Assembly (NCBI RefSeq): GCF_009299485.1 | Contig: NZ_WBSO01000012.1 | Location: 1-64,000, forward strand | Length of the DNA stretch: 64,000 nucleotides | DNA from: Bifidobacterium apri | Lineage (GTDB): Bacteria > Actinomycetota > Actinomycetes > Actinomycetales > Bifidobacteriaceae | Direction of reading: 5' to 3' | Part shown: positions 1 to 9,900 of the stretch, one piece after another | Layout: every line of letters begins with the position of its first letter | How positions within the stretch are numbered: the stretch's first letter is position 1 | Notes under the pieces: generated by a model | Seen by the model: the letters and a program-made list of their open reading frames with translations, nothing else | What the model was told of the DNA's origin: nothing | Databases searched by the model: none | Position numbers and translations under genes: made by a program

Positions 1-460
1 GAAGGTGGAGGAGTGCCGCAAGGACGGAGGCAAGGATTGCATGCAATACTCCGCCACCGCGACGGCGGACAAGGCGGACGAGGATGCCGGGTGGGTCCCG
101 GCGGGCTCGTCGTCGAAGTCCTCCTCCCGGTGGTCTGGCGTGCCGGGCTGGGTGGTTCCCGCGGCTGGCGGTGTGGTGCTGGCCGTGGCTGGCGGTGTGG
201 TGTTCGCGGTGGTGGTCTCGCGTCGCCGGCGCAAGGCGCGTGCCGTGCCTGCGGGCGCGGTGCCTGCGGGCCCGGTGCCGGGCGTGCGGCCGCCTGCGGG
301 CCCGCCTGTTCCCGCGTCCCGGCAGCCGGGGCCTGCGCCTGTGCAGGCGTATGGGCCACGCCCGCCCGCGCAGGGGGTTCCCGCGCCGCCACGGCCGCCG
401 GCGCCCGGGGCGTCCGGCCCGGCGCGCCCTGCGGGCCGGCCCCCGCTGCCGCGCCGGTGA
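1..460 (+). CDS. C-terminal end of a membrane-anchored protein, 5' truncated
   Basis: The reading frame is open to the left edge, so only the last ~150 residues are seen. A short Cys-containing, Ser/Lys-rich stretch is followed by one strong hydrophobic helix (VVPAAGGVVLAVAGGVVFAV), an RRRRK stop-transfer signal and a Pro/Ala/Gly-rich tail of about 75 residues. Third codon positions are strongly G/C, which supports this frame over its overlapping alternatives. The layout (outside domain, single C-terminal TM, cytosolic tail) would fit the end of a mycosin-like protease or another surface protein of the type VII locus that follows, but no catalytic motif is inside the window, so this is only a suggestion from context. 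Confidence 0.55.
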   Translation, partial: KVEECRKDGGKDCMQYSATATADKADEDAGWVPAGSSSKSSSRWSGVPGWVVPAAGGVVLAVAGGVVFAVVVSRRRRKARAVPAGAVPAGPVPGVRPPAGPPVPASRQPGPAPVQAYGPRPPAQGVPAPPRPPAPGASGPARPAGRPPLPRR

Positions 461-506
461 CGGCGGCCAAGCACGATGACGGACACCAAGACAGGAAAGG
501 ATGATC

Positions 507-2036
507 ATGGCGTTCAAGAACACAACATCGGATGACGACGATCCGGAGATGCTGCTTTCGCAGATCGCGCGGACGGAGCCGTGGGAGTTCCCGGAGGAGT
601 TCACGCGGTTCAAGGAGGCGGTGGACGACCAGGTGGCGGTGATGAACCGGTCGCGGGCCGTGCTGTTGGAGCCGGGCGTGTTCGAATGCTCGGCGCGTGA
701 GAAGGCCGTGGAGTGCTCGGACGCGATCGTCGGGTACCTGCGTGGCGCGGACCTCGACGCGAAGTTCGACAAGCTCCGCAGGCAGATCGACTCGCACAAC
801 CAGGCGATTTGCGAGGCGCGCAACGTGTGGCTGCCGGGTGACCGGCTGGACAAGGAGTCCGTGGACAGGATCATGGACGCGACCGAGCCGCTGGACCTGG
901 TCGTCCCCGGTCTGGGCACGGTGGTCGGCGTGGCGGGTGTGGCGGGCGCGAACCTGGTCTCCCGGATGCTCGCCGGCCACCGCAAGGAGGTCGCCCGACA
1001 GGAATACGACCGGATCACCAAGGCAGTGGATCGAAGCAAATATGATCCCAGTCTTCCTTCTGCGCCTGATATCAACGGGATCTGGCCGCAGGAGAATCCT
1101 GGCGCCGGCGGTTCGGGGTCTTCGGGGTTGCGCGGCACGTGGGCGGACGCGCCGGCGGTCCCGCTTCCCCCGGGCGTGACGGGTGCGGCCGGGCGCGCGT
1201 CCTCCTTGGGCGGCGTGCCCCTGCCCCCGCGCCCCGGCGTGTCCGCCACCGGCGGAACCTCCGGCGACGGCGCCTCCGCCAACACCGGCGCCGGCAGTAC
1301 CGGTAAAAGCGGCACCACCCACGGCGCAACCGCCGGCACTGATACCACCGCCAACACCGGTGGCCGGCGGCAGACCGTCGGGCACGGCCAGCAGGACGGC
1401 GGGACAGACGCCCGTGACACCCATGACACCCGCTACAACCGTGACGCGTATGACACCGCCGATTCCCATGACGCTGACGGCATCCGATACGCCGACGGCC
1501 GGCATGCCGGGGACATGGCCGTGGACGGCGGCATGGACGGCGCGTGGAATGCCGGCGGGCGCACGGTCTTCACGGCGGGCGCCGGCATGGGCATGGGTGT
1601 GGGCGCGGCCGGTATGTTCGCCACACGCCGCATGGGCGCCGCGGCGGGCGGCATGGGCGTGGGGGCGGGCATGTCCGCCGTCCCGGGCGCGGGCGTGGAA
1701 TCCCTGTCCGCATCCGGCGCCGCGGGCGTCGGCTCGTATTACGCGAACACGCCGGTCAAGGCGAGCGTGGTGTCCTCGTCCATCAAAGGGGCGACCGGCA
1801 TGGCGGCCGGCCTGCGCAAGGGCGAGCTCGCGCGCGCCGCCGCCGCGGAGGCGGGCGCGTCAGGCCGCAACGCCACGCCCGGCATGATGGGCGCCGCGAA
1901 CGCCGGCTCCCAGGGCAAGAAAACCAAGCGGCGCAACACCATGGGCTACATCGCGCCCACCATCGAAGAAGACGAGGAATTCACCCCCAAACCCCTCGCC
2001 GCCATGGCCGGCCACATCAAAAACCTCGACAAATAA
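507..2036 (+). CDS. Gly-rich helical protein of the type VII secretion locus
   Basis: About 509 residues. I chose ATG 507 over ATG 501 because the AGGAAAGG box ends at 500, right against 501. Residues 1-170 are mostly helical, with a short hydrophobic segment (LDLVVPGLGTVVGVAGVAGA) near 130-150. Then comes a long low-complexity stretch rich in Gly, Thr, Asp and His, and a Met/Gly/Ala-rich part (about 350-400). The C-terminal tail is conserved-looking and acidic (MGYIAPTIEEDEEFTPKP). A helical N-terminus, disordered middle and short C-terminal motif resemble PPE-like or scaffold proteins in actinobacterial ESX loci. I do not recognise a named family. GC is clearly higher than in the genes just downstream. 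Confidence 0.7.
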   Translation: MAFKNTTSDDDDPEMLLSQIARTEPWEFPEEFTRFKEAVDDQVAVMNRSRAVLLEPGVFECSAREKAVECSDAIVGYLRGADLDAKFDKLRRQIDSHNQAICEARNVWLPGDRLDKESVDRIMDATEPLDLVVPGLGTVVGVAGVAGANLVSRMLAGHRKEVARQEYDRITKAVDRSKYDPSLPSAPDINGIWPQENPGAGGSGSSGLRGTWADAPAVPLPPGVTGAAGRASSLGGVPLPPRPGVSATGGTSGDGASANTGAGSTGKSGTTHGATAGTDTTANTGGRRQTVGHGQQDGGTDARDTHDTRYNRDAYDTADSHDADGIRYADGRHAGDMAVDGGMDGAWNAGGRTVFTAGAGMGMGVGAAGMFATRRMGAAAGGMGVGAGMSAVPGAGVESLSASGAAGVGSYYANTPVKASVVSSSIKGATGMAAGLRKGELARAAAAEAGASGRNATPGMMGAANAGSQGKKTKRRNTMGYIAPTIEEDEEFTPKPLAAMAGHIKNLDK

Positions 2037-2085
2037 CACCACACCAGTAACCAACCCCAAGTAACACCAGAAAGAACAACCACTC

Positions 2086-3345
2086 ATGACACCATGCATA
2101 TGCTGTGATCCCGATGGCTTGGACAAGACCGCGGAAGCGTACAAAAAAGCTGCCTCCGAGTTCAACAAAGCCAAATCGGAGTTTATGAAAACAGGATCAA
2201 ACAACCCAGGTCTCGGCCTCTTCTTGGCGAACCTGTACCCCGCGTATCTGGGATGCAAATCAGCAACGCAAGGGTATCTCGGCAATATCGGACAGATGAC
2301 GGAACGCATCAGCGCAGCATTGAAAAAAACCTCCGACGACGGTGGTGACACCGAGACGAAAATACTTGAGATACTCAAGCGAATCCTCAAAGAGATTGAA
2401 GAACAGAAGTCCGCATCATCCGGCGTCAATGTGCAAGTGAATGTCAACACGAGCCCCGCGGCTGGAGGGAATGCTGGTGGCTATGCCGGTGGTTTCACGG
2501 GAGGTGTCACTGGTGGGAGCGGCTTCGCCGGCGGAACCGGTTACACAGGCGTCTTCGCCGGCGGCTATTCCGGCATCGGCTCGTCATCATCCTCTACAGC
2601 TGTAACAGCAGAACAACAACAAACCGTCTCGATTCCTCAAGTACCGTTGCCCCTACATCTGCAAGAGACATCCACAACCGCCGATGCATCCACTGCTGCC
2701 AGCACGGCAGCAGATGCAACCGCCGCCAACGGTGCTGCAGCCACCACGCAACCACGGAATACCGGCCGGCAAGCCTTGCAGACCGATGGATCGTTGCCAA
2801 ACCGCACAGATACAAGCTTTGCGGCCGCCAATCACAGCACCGCGGGCGCGTCAGGCAGCATCGACCTTGATGTTGACGGCGATGGCAAAGACGACTACTC
2901 CCTGAACCTCAAGAACGGCGGGACACACGCCGTGGTCGGGCAGGACGGTTCCATCACCGTGTCCCACCAGAAGACCACATCCGTACCGCTTCCCCCCAAC
3001 GCCCAAGCCACACAGGACAGCTACCTGACCGTCGATGCCAACCATGACGGTGTCGACGACATCATGCTCACCGGCCAGCAGGGACAGAACGCCAAAATCA
3101 GCATTTACGAGCAAGGCGATACCGAGTATGCCGCAGTCGATTTCGACCATGACGGCGATTACGACGTTTCGGTACGCGTGGAAGACACCGCGCAAACCTA
3201 CCAGAAGATGCGCGAACAGGCAGAAGAATCCGTATGGCAATCCATCGCCGACAAAGATCCCATGGGCAGGACCGCTGAAGAACTCAAGGCGCTCTACCAA
3301 GAGCGCGATATCATCGAACTGCCGCAGCGCAGCGAAATCAAATAG
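2086..3345 (+). CDS. Putative type VII substrate with Ca-binding-type repeats
   Basis: 419 residues with no signal peptide or TM segment. Residues 1-110 form a long helical region (EAYKKAASEFNKAKSEFMK; ILEILKRILKEIEEQK) of the kind found in WXG/LXG secretion domains. Residues 120-180 are Gly-rich and 190-260 Thr/Ala-rich. The C-terminal 160 residues hold three D-x-D-x-D-G-type loops: DVDGDGKDDYSL, DANHDGVDDIML and DFDHDGDYDVSV, each followed by a predicted beta strand, as in EF-hand/VCBS-like repeats. The family-level inference is an exported, calcium-stabilised protein. It lies between other secretion-locus genes. No enzymatic motif is evident. Confidence 0.7.
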   Translation: MTPCICCDPDGLDKTAEAYKKAASEFNKAKSEFMKTGSNNPGLGLFLANLYPAYLGCKSATQGYLGNIGQMTERISAALKKTSDDGGDTETKILEILKRILKEIEEQKSASSGVNVQVNVNTSPAAGGNAGGYAGGFTGGVTGGSGFAGGTGYTGVFAGGYSGIGSSSSSTAVTAEQQQTVSIPQVPLPLHLQETSTTADASTAASTAADATAANGAAATTQPRNTGRQALQTDGSLPNRTDTSFAAANHSTAGASGSIDLDVDGDGKDDYSLNLKNGGTHAVVGQDGSITVSHQKTTSVPLPPNAQATQDSYLTVDANHDGVDDIMLTGQQGQNAKISIYEQGDTEYAAVDFDHDGDYDVSVRVEDTAQTYQKMREQAEESVWQSIADKDPMGRTAEELKALYQERDIIELPQRSEIK

Positions 3346-3387
3346 TGAAATCAACAACCGAAACCGATAGCAAGGAGACGCTACGAC

Positions 3388-4167
3388 ATGTCTGATTCAT
3401 CGGAGAAGACGAGCTCATGGACGAAACGAGTAGTCGACTGCCATGATCTTTTCGAGGCCGCCGGCGATCTCGCCGCAGAGTTGGCGACATCGAACACAAA
3501 AATCAAGGAGGCAAAACACGTCGCAAAACAAGGTGCGAACGCGAAAGTCCTCAACGGGTATTCACAAGCCCGCCTCATCATCAGCGTTGTCGATGCATTA
3601 TGCAAAGCAATCCTTGACTTCAGTCCCGTAGACGAGTGGATCAAAAAACCGTTCTTCGGGGACTGGGATGAACTACGCGCCACGGCAAACCAGTGGCGTG
3701 CATTGTCCACATCACTGACCGAGCTGCACAACAGCGTCGAAGAAGTCTCTTCCAAAGTCGTCGAAGACACGTGGAGCGGCAAAGCCGCAAGCATGTTCGT
3801 CCAACGCAATGACAGCATTGCGCAAGTCATCGGCCAAGGCGCACAGCCGTGCATCAGGACGGCTCAGACGTTGGAAGCCCTCGCTGACGAAGTCGACAAC
3901 GCATTCGACATGGTCATGGACGCCATCGATCTTGTTGTCGAAATGCTCGAGGCGCTGCTTGCTACAAACAGCGTTCCGGTCGTGGGGCAGATCGCCAGCA
4001 TTCCCGAAGCGGCCGGCTACACCGCTGAAATCATCAAGATTGCTGTGGAAATAGGGGAATATATTTCTGCGCTGGTCGCCGCCTGCATTGACTTCGCAAG
4101 CGTCGCCAACTCCATGATGAAGCTGACCGCACAATCGCAGGAAGTACTGGATCAATTCGCCAGCTGA
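3388..4167 (+). CDS. WXG100-like type VII secretion protein
   Basis: 259 residues, nearly all helical, with an AAGGAG ribosome site about 11 nt before ATG 3388. A WSG turn sits mid-protein (EDTWSGKAASMFVQRND, about residues 129-146) between two long helices, the signature arrangement of WXG proteins. A canonical WXG100 is about 100 residues, so this is an extended version with an additional N-terminal ~100 residues and a C-terminal helical, fairly hydrophobic segment (AEIIKIAVEIGEYISALVAACI). Likely role: secreted substrate or helper that pairs with another helical protein of the locus. I see no clear YxxxD/E secretion tail. Confidence 0.7.
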   Translation: MSDSSEKTSSWTKRVVDCHDLFEAAGDLAAELATSNTKIKEAKHVAKQGANAKVLNGYSQARLIISVVDALCKAILDFSPVDEWIKKPFFGDWDELRATANQWRALSTSLTELHNSVEEVSSKVVEDTWSGKAASMFVQRNDSIAQVIGQGAQPCIRTAQTLEALADEVDNAFDMVMDAIDLVVEMLEALLATNSVPVVGQIASIPEAAGYTAEIIKIAVEIGEYISALVAACIDFASVANSMMKLTAQSQEVLDQFAS

Positions 4168-4228
4168 AACACTCCAGACAGCACATAGCGTCACATCAGC
4201 ACCACACGAGACAACGAAAGGAAAAAGG

Positions 4229-4645
4229 ATGGAAGAAGCGGAATTTGAAGCGTTCATGCAGCGTCTCGATCAGCTGTCCGCCCGGCGCAAACTCATGCAA
4301 ACCCAGTTAGCGGAACGCAAACGGCAGCTCGACGAGAACATCGCCAAACAGAAAAAAGAAAACGAGCAGCGTCGGCGCAACGGCGAAGACGGACGCGCAT
4401 GGCAAGTGCTCCAGCAACGCATCGATATGGGCAAAACCTGCGAGCAGGATATTCTCTGCGGCATTGACAAATCGCCTGAAGCCCGGGAAGTACGCAGCTA
4501 CATCAGCAAATTCGCAGGACAAATGCGTGACTATGTAGAAGATACGGACGACCCAGACAATGAAGCAGCCCAGGCTCGCATCGTCTTGGACGAACAGCTG
4601 GAACGCTTGCATGACCAGGAAGCGCGGTTCAATGCCACGGAATGA
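4229..4645 (+). CDS. Small coiled-coil protein of the secretion locus
   Basis: 138 residues, strongly charged and helical throughout (FMQRLDQLSARRKLMQTQLA and following), with a high density of Arg, Glu and Gln typical of a coiled coil, and no signal peptide or TM. Its end overlaps the start of the EccD-like gene by 14 nt, so the two are translationally linked. Size and helix content would suit a chaperone or partner for the WXG-like substrates, as EspG or Lap proteins are in other systems, but no similarity to those was recognised. Function unknown. Confidence 0.65.
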   Translation: MEEAEFEAFMQRLDQLSARRKLMQTQLAERKRQLDENIAKQKKENEQRRRNGEDGRAWQVLQQRIDMGKTCEQDILCGIDKSPEAREVRSYISKFAGQMRDYVEDTDDPDNEAAQARIVLDEQLERLHDQEARFNATE

Positions 4646-5825
4646 ACCAGCAGCGGATCAGACGCTTACCCCATCCGAAGAGCGTCTGATTCGCCCGGTG
4701 ACGCAGCATGACCTTGACTGCATATCCCTCATCGGGGCGGTGGCGTTCAGTTGCACCGCAGTCACTGTGGTGATGCTGTCCATGACATCCGAATCCATGA
4801 GGGAACAGTCGCACGATCTTCTGATGATGCTGCCGCTCACGCTCGCCGCAGCCACCATATTGTGCGATTGGCAGTGCGTGGACAATATCCGCAGACACCG
4901 CAGGCGACTCGCCATGGTTTCCTTGGCTTGCTCAGCCGCACTGGCGGCATGCGGTGGTGTCGCATGGTCGCTCACCATCCACAGCACACAGCAGGCGACG
5001 CTGGGCGCACTGCTCGCATCCTGCTGTGTGGCGGTGGACATGGCATTCATGATGATGTTGACGGACAATCCCGCAATCGGCGGGGCGAACACTGCGATAC
5101 TCGCGGCATCGGTGACGGTCATGCTGATATGTACCTCGACCCTGATGACGGCGCTCCCACTACGGCTGCTCGCAGGCATCATCCTAGGTCTGGCGGCCTG
5201 CTGTATGCAGATGCTGCCCAATCTTGTGGTCCACGTGCCAGACCGGTATCTGGTGCAATGGCGTACCTACATGACCCGCCGTTGGACGGTACGCGGAGGC
5301 ATACCACAGCAGGCCCGCGTACTTACCGACAATGACGTGCATGATGACATGCAAACCTTCCAAACACGCTATTGCGCAGGTGTCGTCCTGTGCCTGATCC
5401 TCATGCTGGCTGCGTACACGACGGTCGCATGCTGCTGTCAGTACGGGCAGATCGTCGACCGTATCGGATTCCTCGCCTTGAGCGCCGCACTCTTCACGTT
5501 CCTCACATTGAAACCACGCCAGTCAGGCCGCCCCTTTGAACGGTATGCGATGCGATTCGGCGCCATCATAACGCTGCTGGTATGCTGCACGCGCATGTCA
5601 TCGGCATTGCCGGACATCAGCCCTGTGCTGCTGTCCACGGTTTGCATGCTGACCGTCGGCGTGGCGGGGCTGATACTCATCATGTGCATGATCGCCCAGC
5701 ATGGAGGAGTCCATTCGCTCGCTTTGTCACGCATTGGCGACGTACTGTGTTTCATATCCATCATGATCACGCCGATAGCAACGTTCTTCGCCATCGGTGC
5801 CTTGGAATTCATAAGGGGATGCTGA
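4632..5825 (+). CDS. EccD-like 11-TM membrane protein (type VII secretion)
   Basis: About 397 residues. I chose ATG 4632 because an AGGA box precedes it; longer in-frame starts lie deep inside the upstream gene. By eye there are 11 hydrophobic helices: six, then a cytosolic Arg-rich loop (about residues 205-250, WRTYMTRRWTVRGGIPQQ), then five more. EccD, the pore subunit of ESX systems, has 11 TM helices with this kind of 6+5 split. It normally carries a ~100-residue ubiquitin-like domain before TM1, and here only about 25 residues precede it. It ends in a 1-nt overlap with the RDD-FHA gene and is followed by EccC, which supports the assignment. Identity is inferred from topology and context rather than a sequence motif. 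Confidence 0.6.
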   Translation: MPRNEPAADQTLTPSEERLIRPVTQHDLDCISLIGAVAFSCTAVTVVMLSMTSESMREQSHDLLMMLPLTLAAATILCDWQCVDNIRRHRRRLAMVSLACSAALAACGGVAWSLTIHSTQQATLGALLASCCVAVDMAFMMMLTDNPAIGGANTAILAASVTVMLICTSTLMTALPLRLLAGIILGLAACCMQMLPNLVVHVPDRYLVQWRTYMTRRWTVRGGIPQQARVLTDNDVHDDMQTFQTRYCAGVVLCLILMLAAYTTVACCCQYGQIVDRIGFLALSAALFTFLTLKPRQSGRPFERYAMRFGAIITLLVCCTRMSSALPDISPVLLSTVCMLTVGVAGLILIMCMIAQHGGVHSLALSRIGDVLCFISIMITPIATFFAIGALEFIRGC

Positions 5826-6979
5826 TGACTGGTCCATCATCCGCCACCGCACTCAACCCGGCAGCCCCGGCACTGCAATGCAGCGCCTCGTTGATTGATT
5901 TGGGGTTTGTCGCCTTGTGCGCCGGCGCCGCCGAACTCCTATGCCACAACGCCGTGGTGACTTTCATGATCGCTTTGGAAGCAGTCGCCGTGCTGGCAAT
6001 CGGGGAAGGCACCCGGGGCGTGACACCTGGCAATATGCTGCTGGGGCTGAGAACAGTGCGTGCCGACGGCGTGCAAAACAGCGCCGCATCAGGAATACTG
6101 CCGGCAGGGATGAGCCGGATTGTCATCAAATACTGTGTGCTGATCGCCTCGTTCCTTGCCGCGATCATCGGATATCTGGTCGTTATCATCTCCCCGCTAT
6201 TCAGCCATGACAGCCTGCGACAAGGATGGGCGAACAGCCTTGCCAAACTCGCTTGCATCGACATTCGCCGTCATACGGCATCCACATCCACACCACCGGC
6301 ACTACAGAACCGCCAGACGCACACCACCGGCGTCGGCAGGCAAAACAAGCCGAAACCGGATACGATAAGCCCGCTGCCGGCTGTGCCAGTCCCCGGCATG
6401 CAACCGGAGCCGCACCCGGTATCCGCAGTCCCCATGCCCATCCCCATGCCCACTGCCGTCCCCGCCCCCAAACCTGCCGCGGCAACACCACGCACCCATG
6501 CAATCCGGCCAATCCCAGCGTCACAACAGGCGACAAGCGCGGCACGCGTCCGTCTACGTCAAACACCGCCGCCTGAACCACGTCGCAAGGCAACACCGCC
6601 GGTTGCAGTGCCACCGCCAACGCCAGCCCCTCGTGCCGTCCTGATGTTCGATAACGGGTCGAAAACAGCGCTCACCATACCCTCGACGCTGGTGCTGGGA
6701 CGCAAACCCACCCCGCATAAGCTTCAAGACACCGTGTTGGCAGTGCCTGACCATACTGGAACCGTATCAAGGAGCCACGCGCGTCTCGAAATCACCGAAG
6801 ATGGGGCGTGGATATCCGATCTGGGAAGTACGAACGGCACGCGGGTCATCAACCAGGAAGGCCAAGAGACACCGGTGCCTGTCAAACAGCGGGTGGAAGT
6901 CCATAACAACAACCGCATCGCTTTAGGCGACATGATATGCGTCTTGATCATCTCTGAACACAGGAGGGCACGCGCGTGA
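5825..6979 (+). CDS. RDD membrane domain fused to an FHA domain
   Basis: 384 residues; ATG 5825 overlaps the preceding stop, with AAGGGG six nt upstream. Residues 20-150 form an RDD-type region with three to four hydrophobic helices and a TPGNMLLGLRTV motif, typical of RDD proteins. Residues 160-270 are a Pro/Ala-rich linker. The last ~110 residues are a forkhead-associated domain with LGRKP, SRSHARLEI and DLGSTNGTRV, the conserved G-R, S-x-x-H and N-G phosphothreonine-binding elements. FHA domains serve as regulatory modules in type VII systems (the EssC N-terminus, or separate proteins), so this probably links a Ser/Thr kinase signal to the secretion ATPase encoded directly downstream. Confidence 0.85.
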   Translation: MTGPSSATALNPAAPALQCSASLIDLGFVALCAGAAELLCHNAVVTFMIALEAVAVLAIGEGTRGVTPGNMLLGLRTVRADGVQNSAASGILPAGMSRIVIKYCVLIASFLAAIIGYLVVIISPLFSHDSLRQGWANSLAKLACIDIRRHTASTSTPPALQNRQTHTTGVGRQNKPKPDTISPLPAVPVPGMQPEPHPVSAVPMPIPMPTAVPAPKPAAATPRTHAIRPIPASQQATSAARVRLRQTPPPEPRRKATPPVAVPPPTPAPRAVLMFDNGSKTALTIPSTLVLGRKPTPHKLQDTVLAVPDHTGTVSRSHARLEITEDGAWISDLGSTNGTRVINQEGQETPVPVKQRVEVHNNNRIALGDMICVLIISEHRRARA

Positions 6980-9900
6980 GTACGCAAGAGCCGCAGAACA
7001 GCCGACTTGAAGGGCCGAAAGCACCCAAAGGAAGGATCGTGCTCCAGTCTCCGCCGGAGCTCGAGCCCAGTGACGGTGTGAACACACTGCTCACACTGCT
7101 GGTGCCGCTTCTAGGATCAGTGAGCGCCGTGGTCATGATGCTGATGACGAACTCCGGATTGACCGGAATCCTCACCGGAGGCATGTTCATGGTCTCATCA
7201 CTGGGATTCGTCGTAGTCAACGGGTTCAGACAACGATCGCAACGAAACGCGAACCTGACCGCATCACGCAGAGAATACCTCACCTACCTGGCGAATCTCA
7301 GAAAAACCGTGCGCGCGGCAGAACGCAAACAACGCAACGCCGCGTTGTGGAACGCGCCAGACCCACAATCCCTGACGGTGCTTGCCGAAGAACCGAAACG
7401 ACGTTGGGAACGCACCCCGGCAGATGCGGATTTCATGACCATACGGTTCGGCGTCCACGACGTTGCGCTCAATCTCACCCTCGAATCACCGGAACTGCCT
7501 CCTCTCGCGCAGCTCGACCCGGTGTCGGCATCTGCGGCGCATCGCTTCATGCTCGCCCACCAGTCTTTGCGCCACATGCCGTACAGCGTCAACATCCGCC
7601 AGTATAAGCGGGTGGAATTGCTCGGCGACCCGAACCATACCCAGGCGCTCGCCAGAGCCATCATCTGCCAATCCTGCCTGTGGCATGCGCCGGAATATCT
7701 GCGGGTGCTGGTGCTCACGACCGACGAACGGAAAGCCTGCTGGGATTGGGTGCGAATGCTGCCGCACAACACATCACACAGCGGGAAGGATTCCGATCTC
7801 AGCCGATACATGGTGACCACCAACGTGCATATCGTGGATGAGCTGATCGGCGAGGATGTCACCAACCGGAGCCGATACACCGGCACCGATCAGGCGATGC
7901 CGTTCGTGCTTGTCGTCAATGATGGTCTCAACTCGGCTGTACTCGCGAACGAAACCAGGTTGTTCTCCTCGGGAGGTCTCAGCGGAGTCACTATCATCGA
8001 TATGCCGAGTCAATGGGACGAACTGGAAGAGGACCACGTACTTCGCGTGCTGTTCTCCCAGGAAGTGGTCGAAGAAGGGCTGAATGTCCTCGAGCATCAC
8101 AACGTCGACATTGTCGAAGTGTTCTCCACCACCATGAAACCAGTGCAGATTGAGCCTGATGGATTAAGCGTGCAAGAAGCCGTCGCCATTGCGCGCCGTC
8201 TTGGCGCGATCCAGATCGAAGGCCAGACGGAAAACGAATCGCAAGCCGCGAAATCGCGCAAGAAATCTTCCGAATTGCCCGCCCTGCTCGGAATCGAAGA
8301 TATCCGTCATCTCAACCTGCAAACCTTGTGGGCGTACCGGACCGGCAGAGAACGTCTGCGCGTGCCAATCGGCCTGTTTGATGACCAAAGCACCGCATAC
8401 CTCGATATCAAGGAGATGGGGCAGCATGGCATGGGGCCGCACGGCGTGCTCGTCGGCGCGACCGGTTCCGGCAAGTCGGAAGTGCTGCGCACGCTGGTGC
8501 TGTCCTTGGCGTTGAGCCACTCCCCAGACCAGCTCAACTTCGTGCTCGTCGATTTCAAGGGCGGCGCCACATTCGCAGGAATGGAAGGCATGCCGCATAT
8601 TTCCTCGATCATCACGAACCTCGGTAGGGAAGCTTCGCTGGTCAACCGTATGGAGGATGCGCTGGAAGGTGAAATCAACCGACGTCAGGAGCTGCTGCGT
8701 GACGCCGGTAATTTGGCGAACATCACCGAATACGAGGAAGCTCGGGTCCATGGCGGCAGGAAGGATCTGCAGCCGTTGCCGTCGCTGGTCGTACTGGTTG
8801 ACGAGTTTTCGGAACTGCTGAAAGCCAAGCCTGATATCGTGCAGTCTTTTGTCCGTATCGGCGCGGTCGGCCGTTCCCTTGGCATCCACCTGCTGATTGC
8901 ATCGCAGCGGCTGGAACAAGGCAAGCTGCGCGGCCTGGACGAGCATCTGTCGTACCGCATCGGTCTGAAAACGTTCTCGGCGGCTGAATCCCGTGCGGTG
9001 CTGGGCATCCCCGATGCGTATGAGCTGCCCAGCCTGCCCGGCATCGGCTATCTCAAATCCCCGGACGGTACGATTACACGATTCCGCGCGTCGTACGTCT
9101 CCGGTGTTCCGCAAGGATTGTCCGGGGAAACCACCACGTTCCAGTATGCTGTGGAACAGATGCGCGGCCATGGCACGCCCGCCCACGTCGTGTGGTTGCC
9201 TCCGCTGGTCACACCGAACTCTTTGGATGAACTCATGCCGGATTTGACTGTCACCAAGGAATATGGCTTGATTTCCCCGAGCTGGCGGAAGCGTGGCACG
9301 TTGATTGCACCGTGTGCGCTTGAGGATCGTCCGCGTGAACAGAAGCGTGAGGTCATGGCGCTGGATTTGTCCGGTGCAGGCGGCCACGCCGCGATCGTCG
9401 GTGGGCCGCTGAGCGGCAAGAGCATGATGCTCAGGTCGGTGGTCGCTTCATTGGCGTTGACGCATTCGCCGTTGGAAGTCCAGTTCTACGTCATTGATTG
9501 CGGTGGCGGTACGTTCACGCCTATGGAGCAACTGGAGCATATCAGCGGCGTGGCGTCCGGCAACGAGGAAGAGAAGATACGGCGCACGCTTGCTGAAGTG
9601 TCAGGCATTATCGATGCGCGTGAGGCGTTCTTCAAACAGCAGCGTATCGATGGCATGGACACGTATCGTCGTCGTCGCGCCGCAGGCGAGGTCGATGACG
9701 GGTACGGTGATGTGTTCCTGATCATCGATGGCTGGGGTGTGTTCCGCGGCGAGCATGAGGAGATGGAATCGACAGTGCGGCAGATTGTCGCGCGCGGTTT
9801 GACATTCGGCGTCCACGTGTTGCTCAGCGCGAACCGTTGGATGGAAATCCGGCCGAATATCAGCGATTTGATCGGGACGAAAATCGAATTGCGCCTCGGC

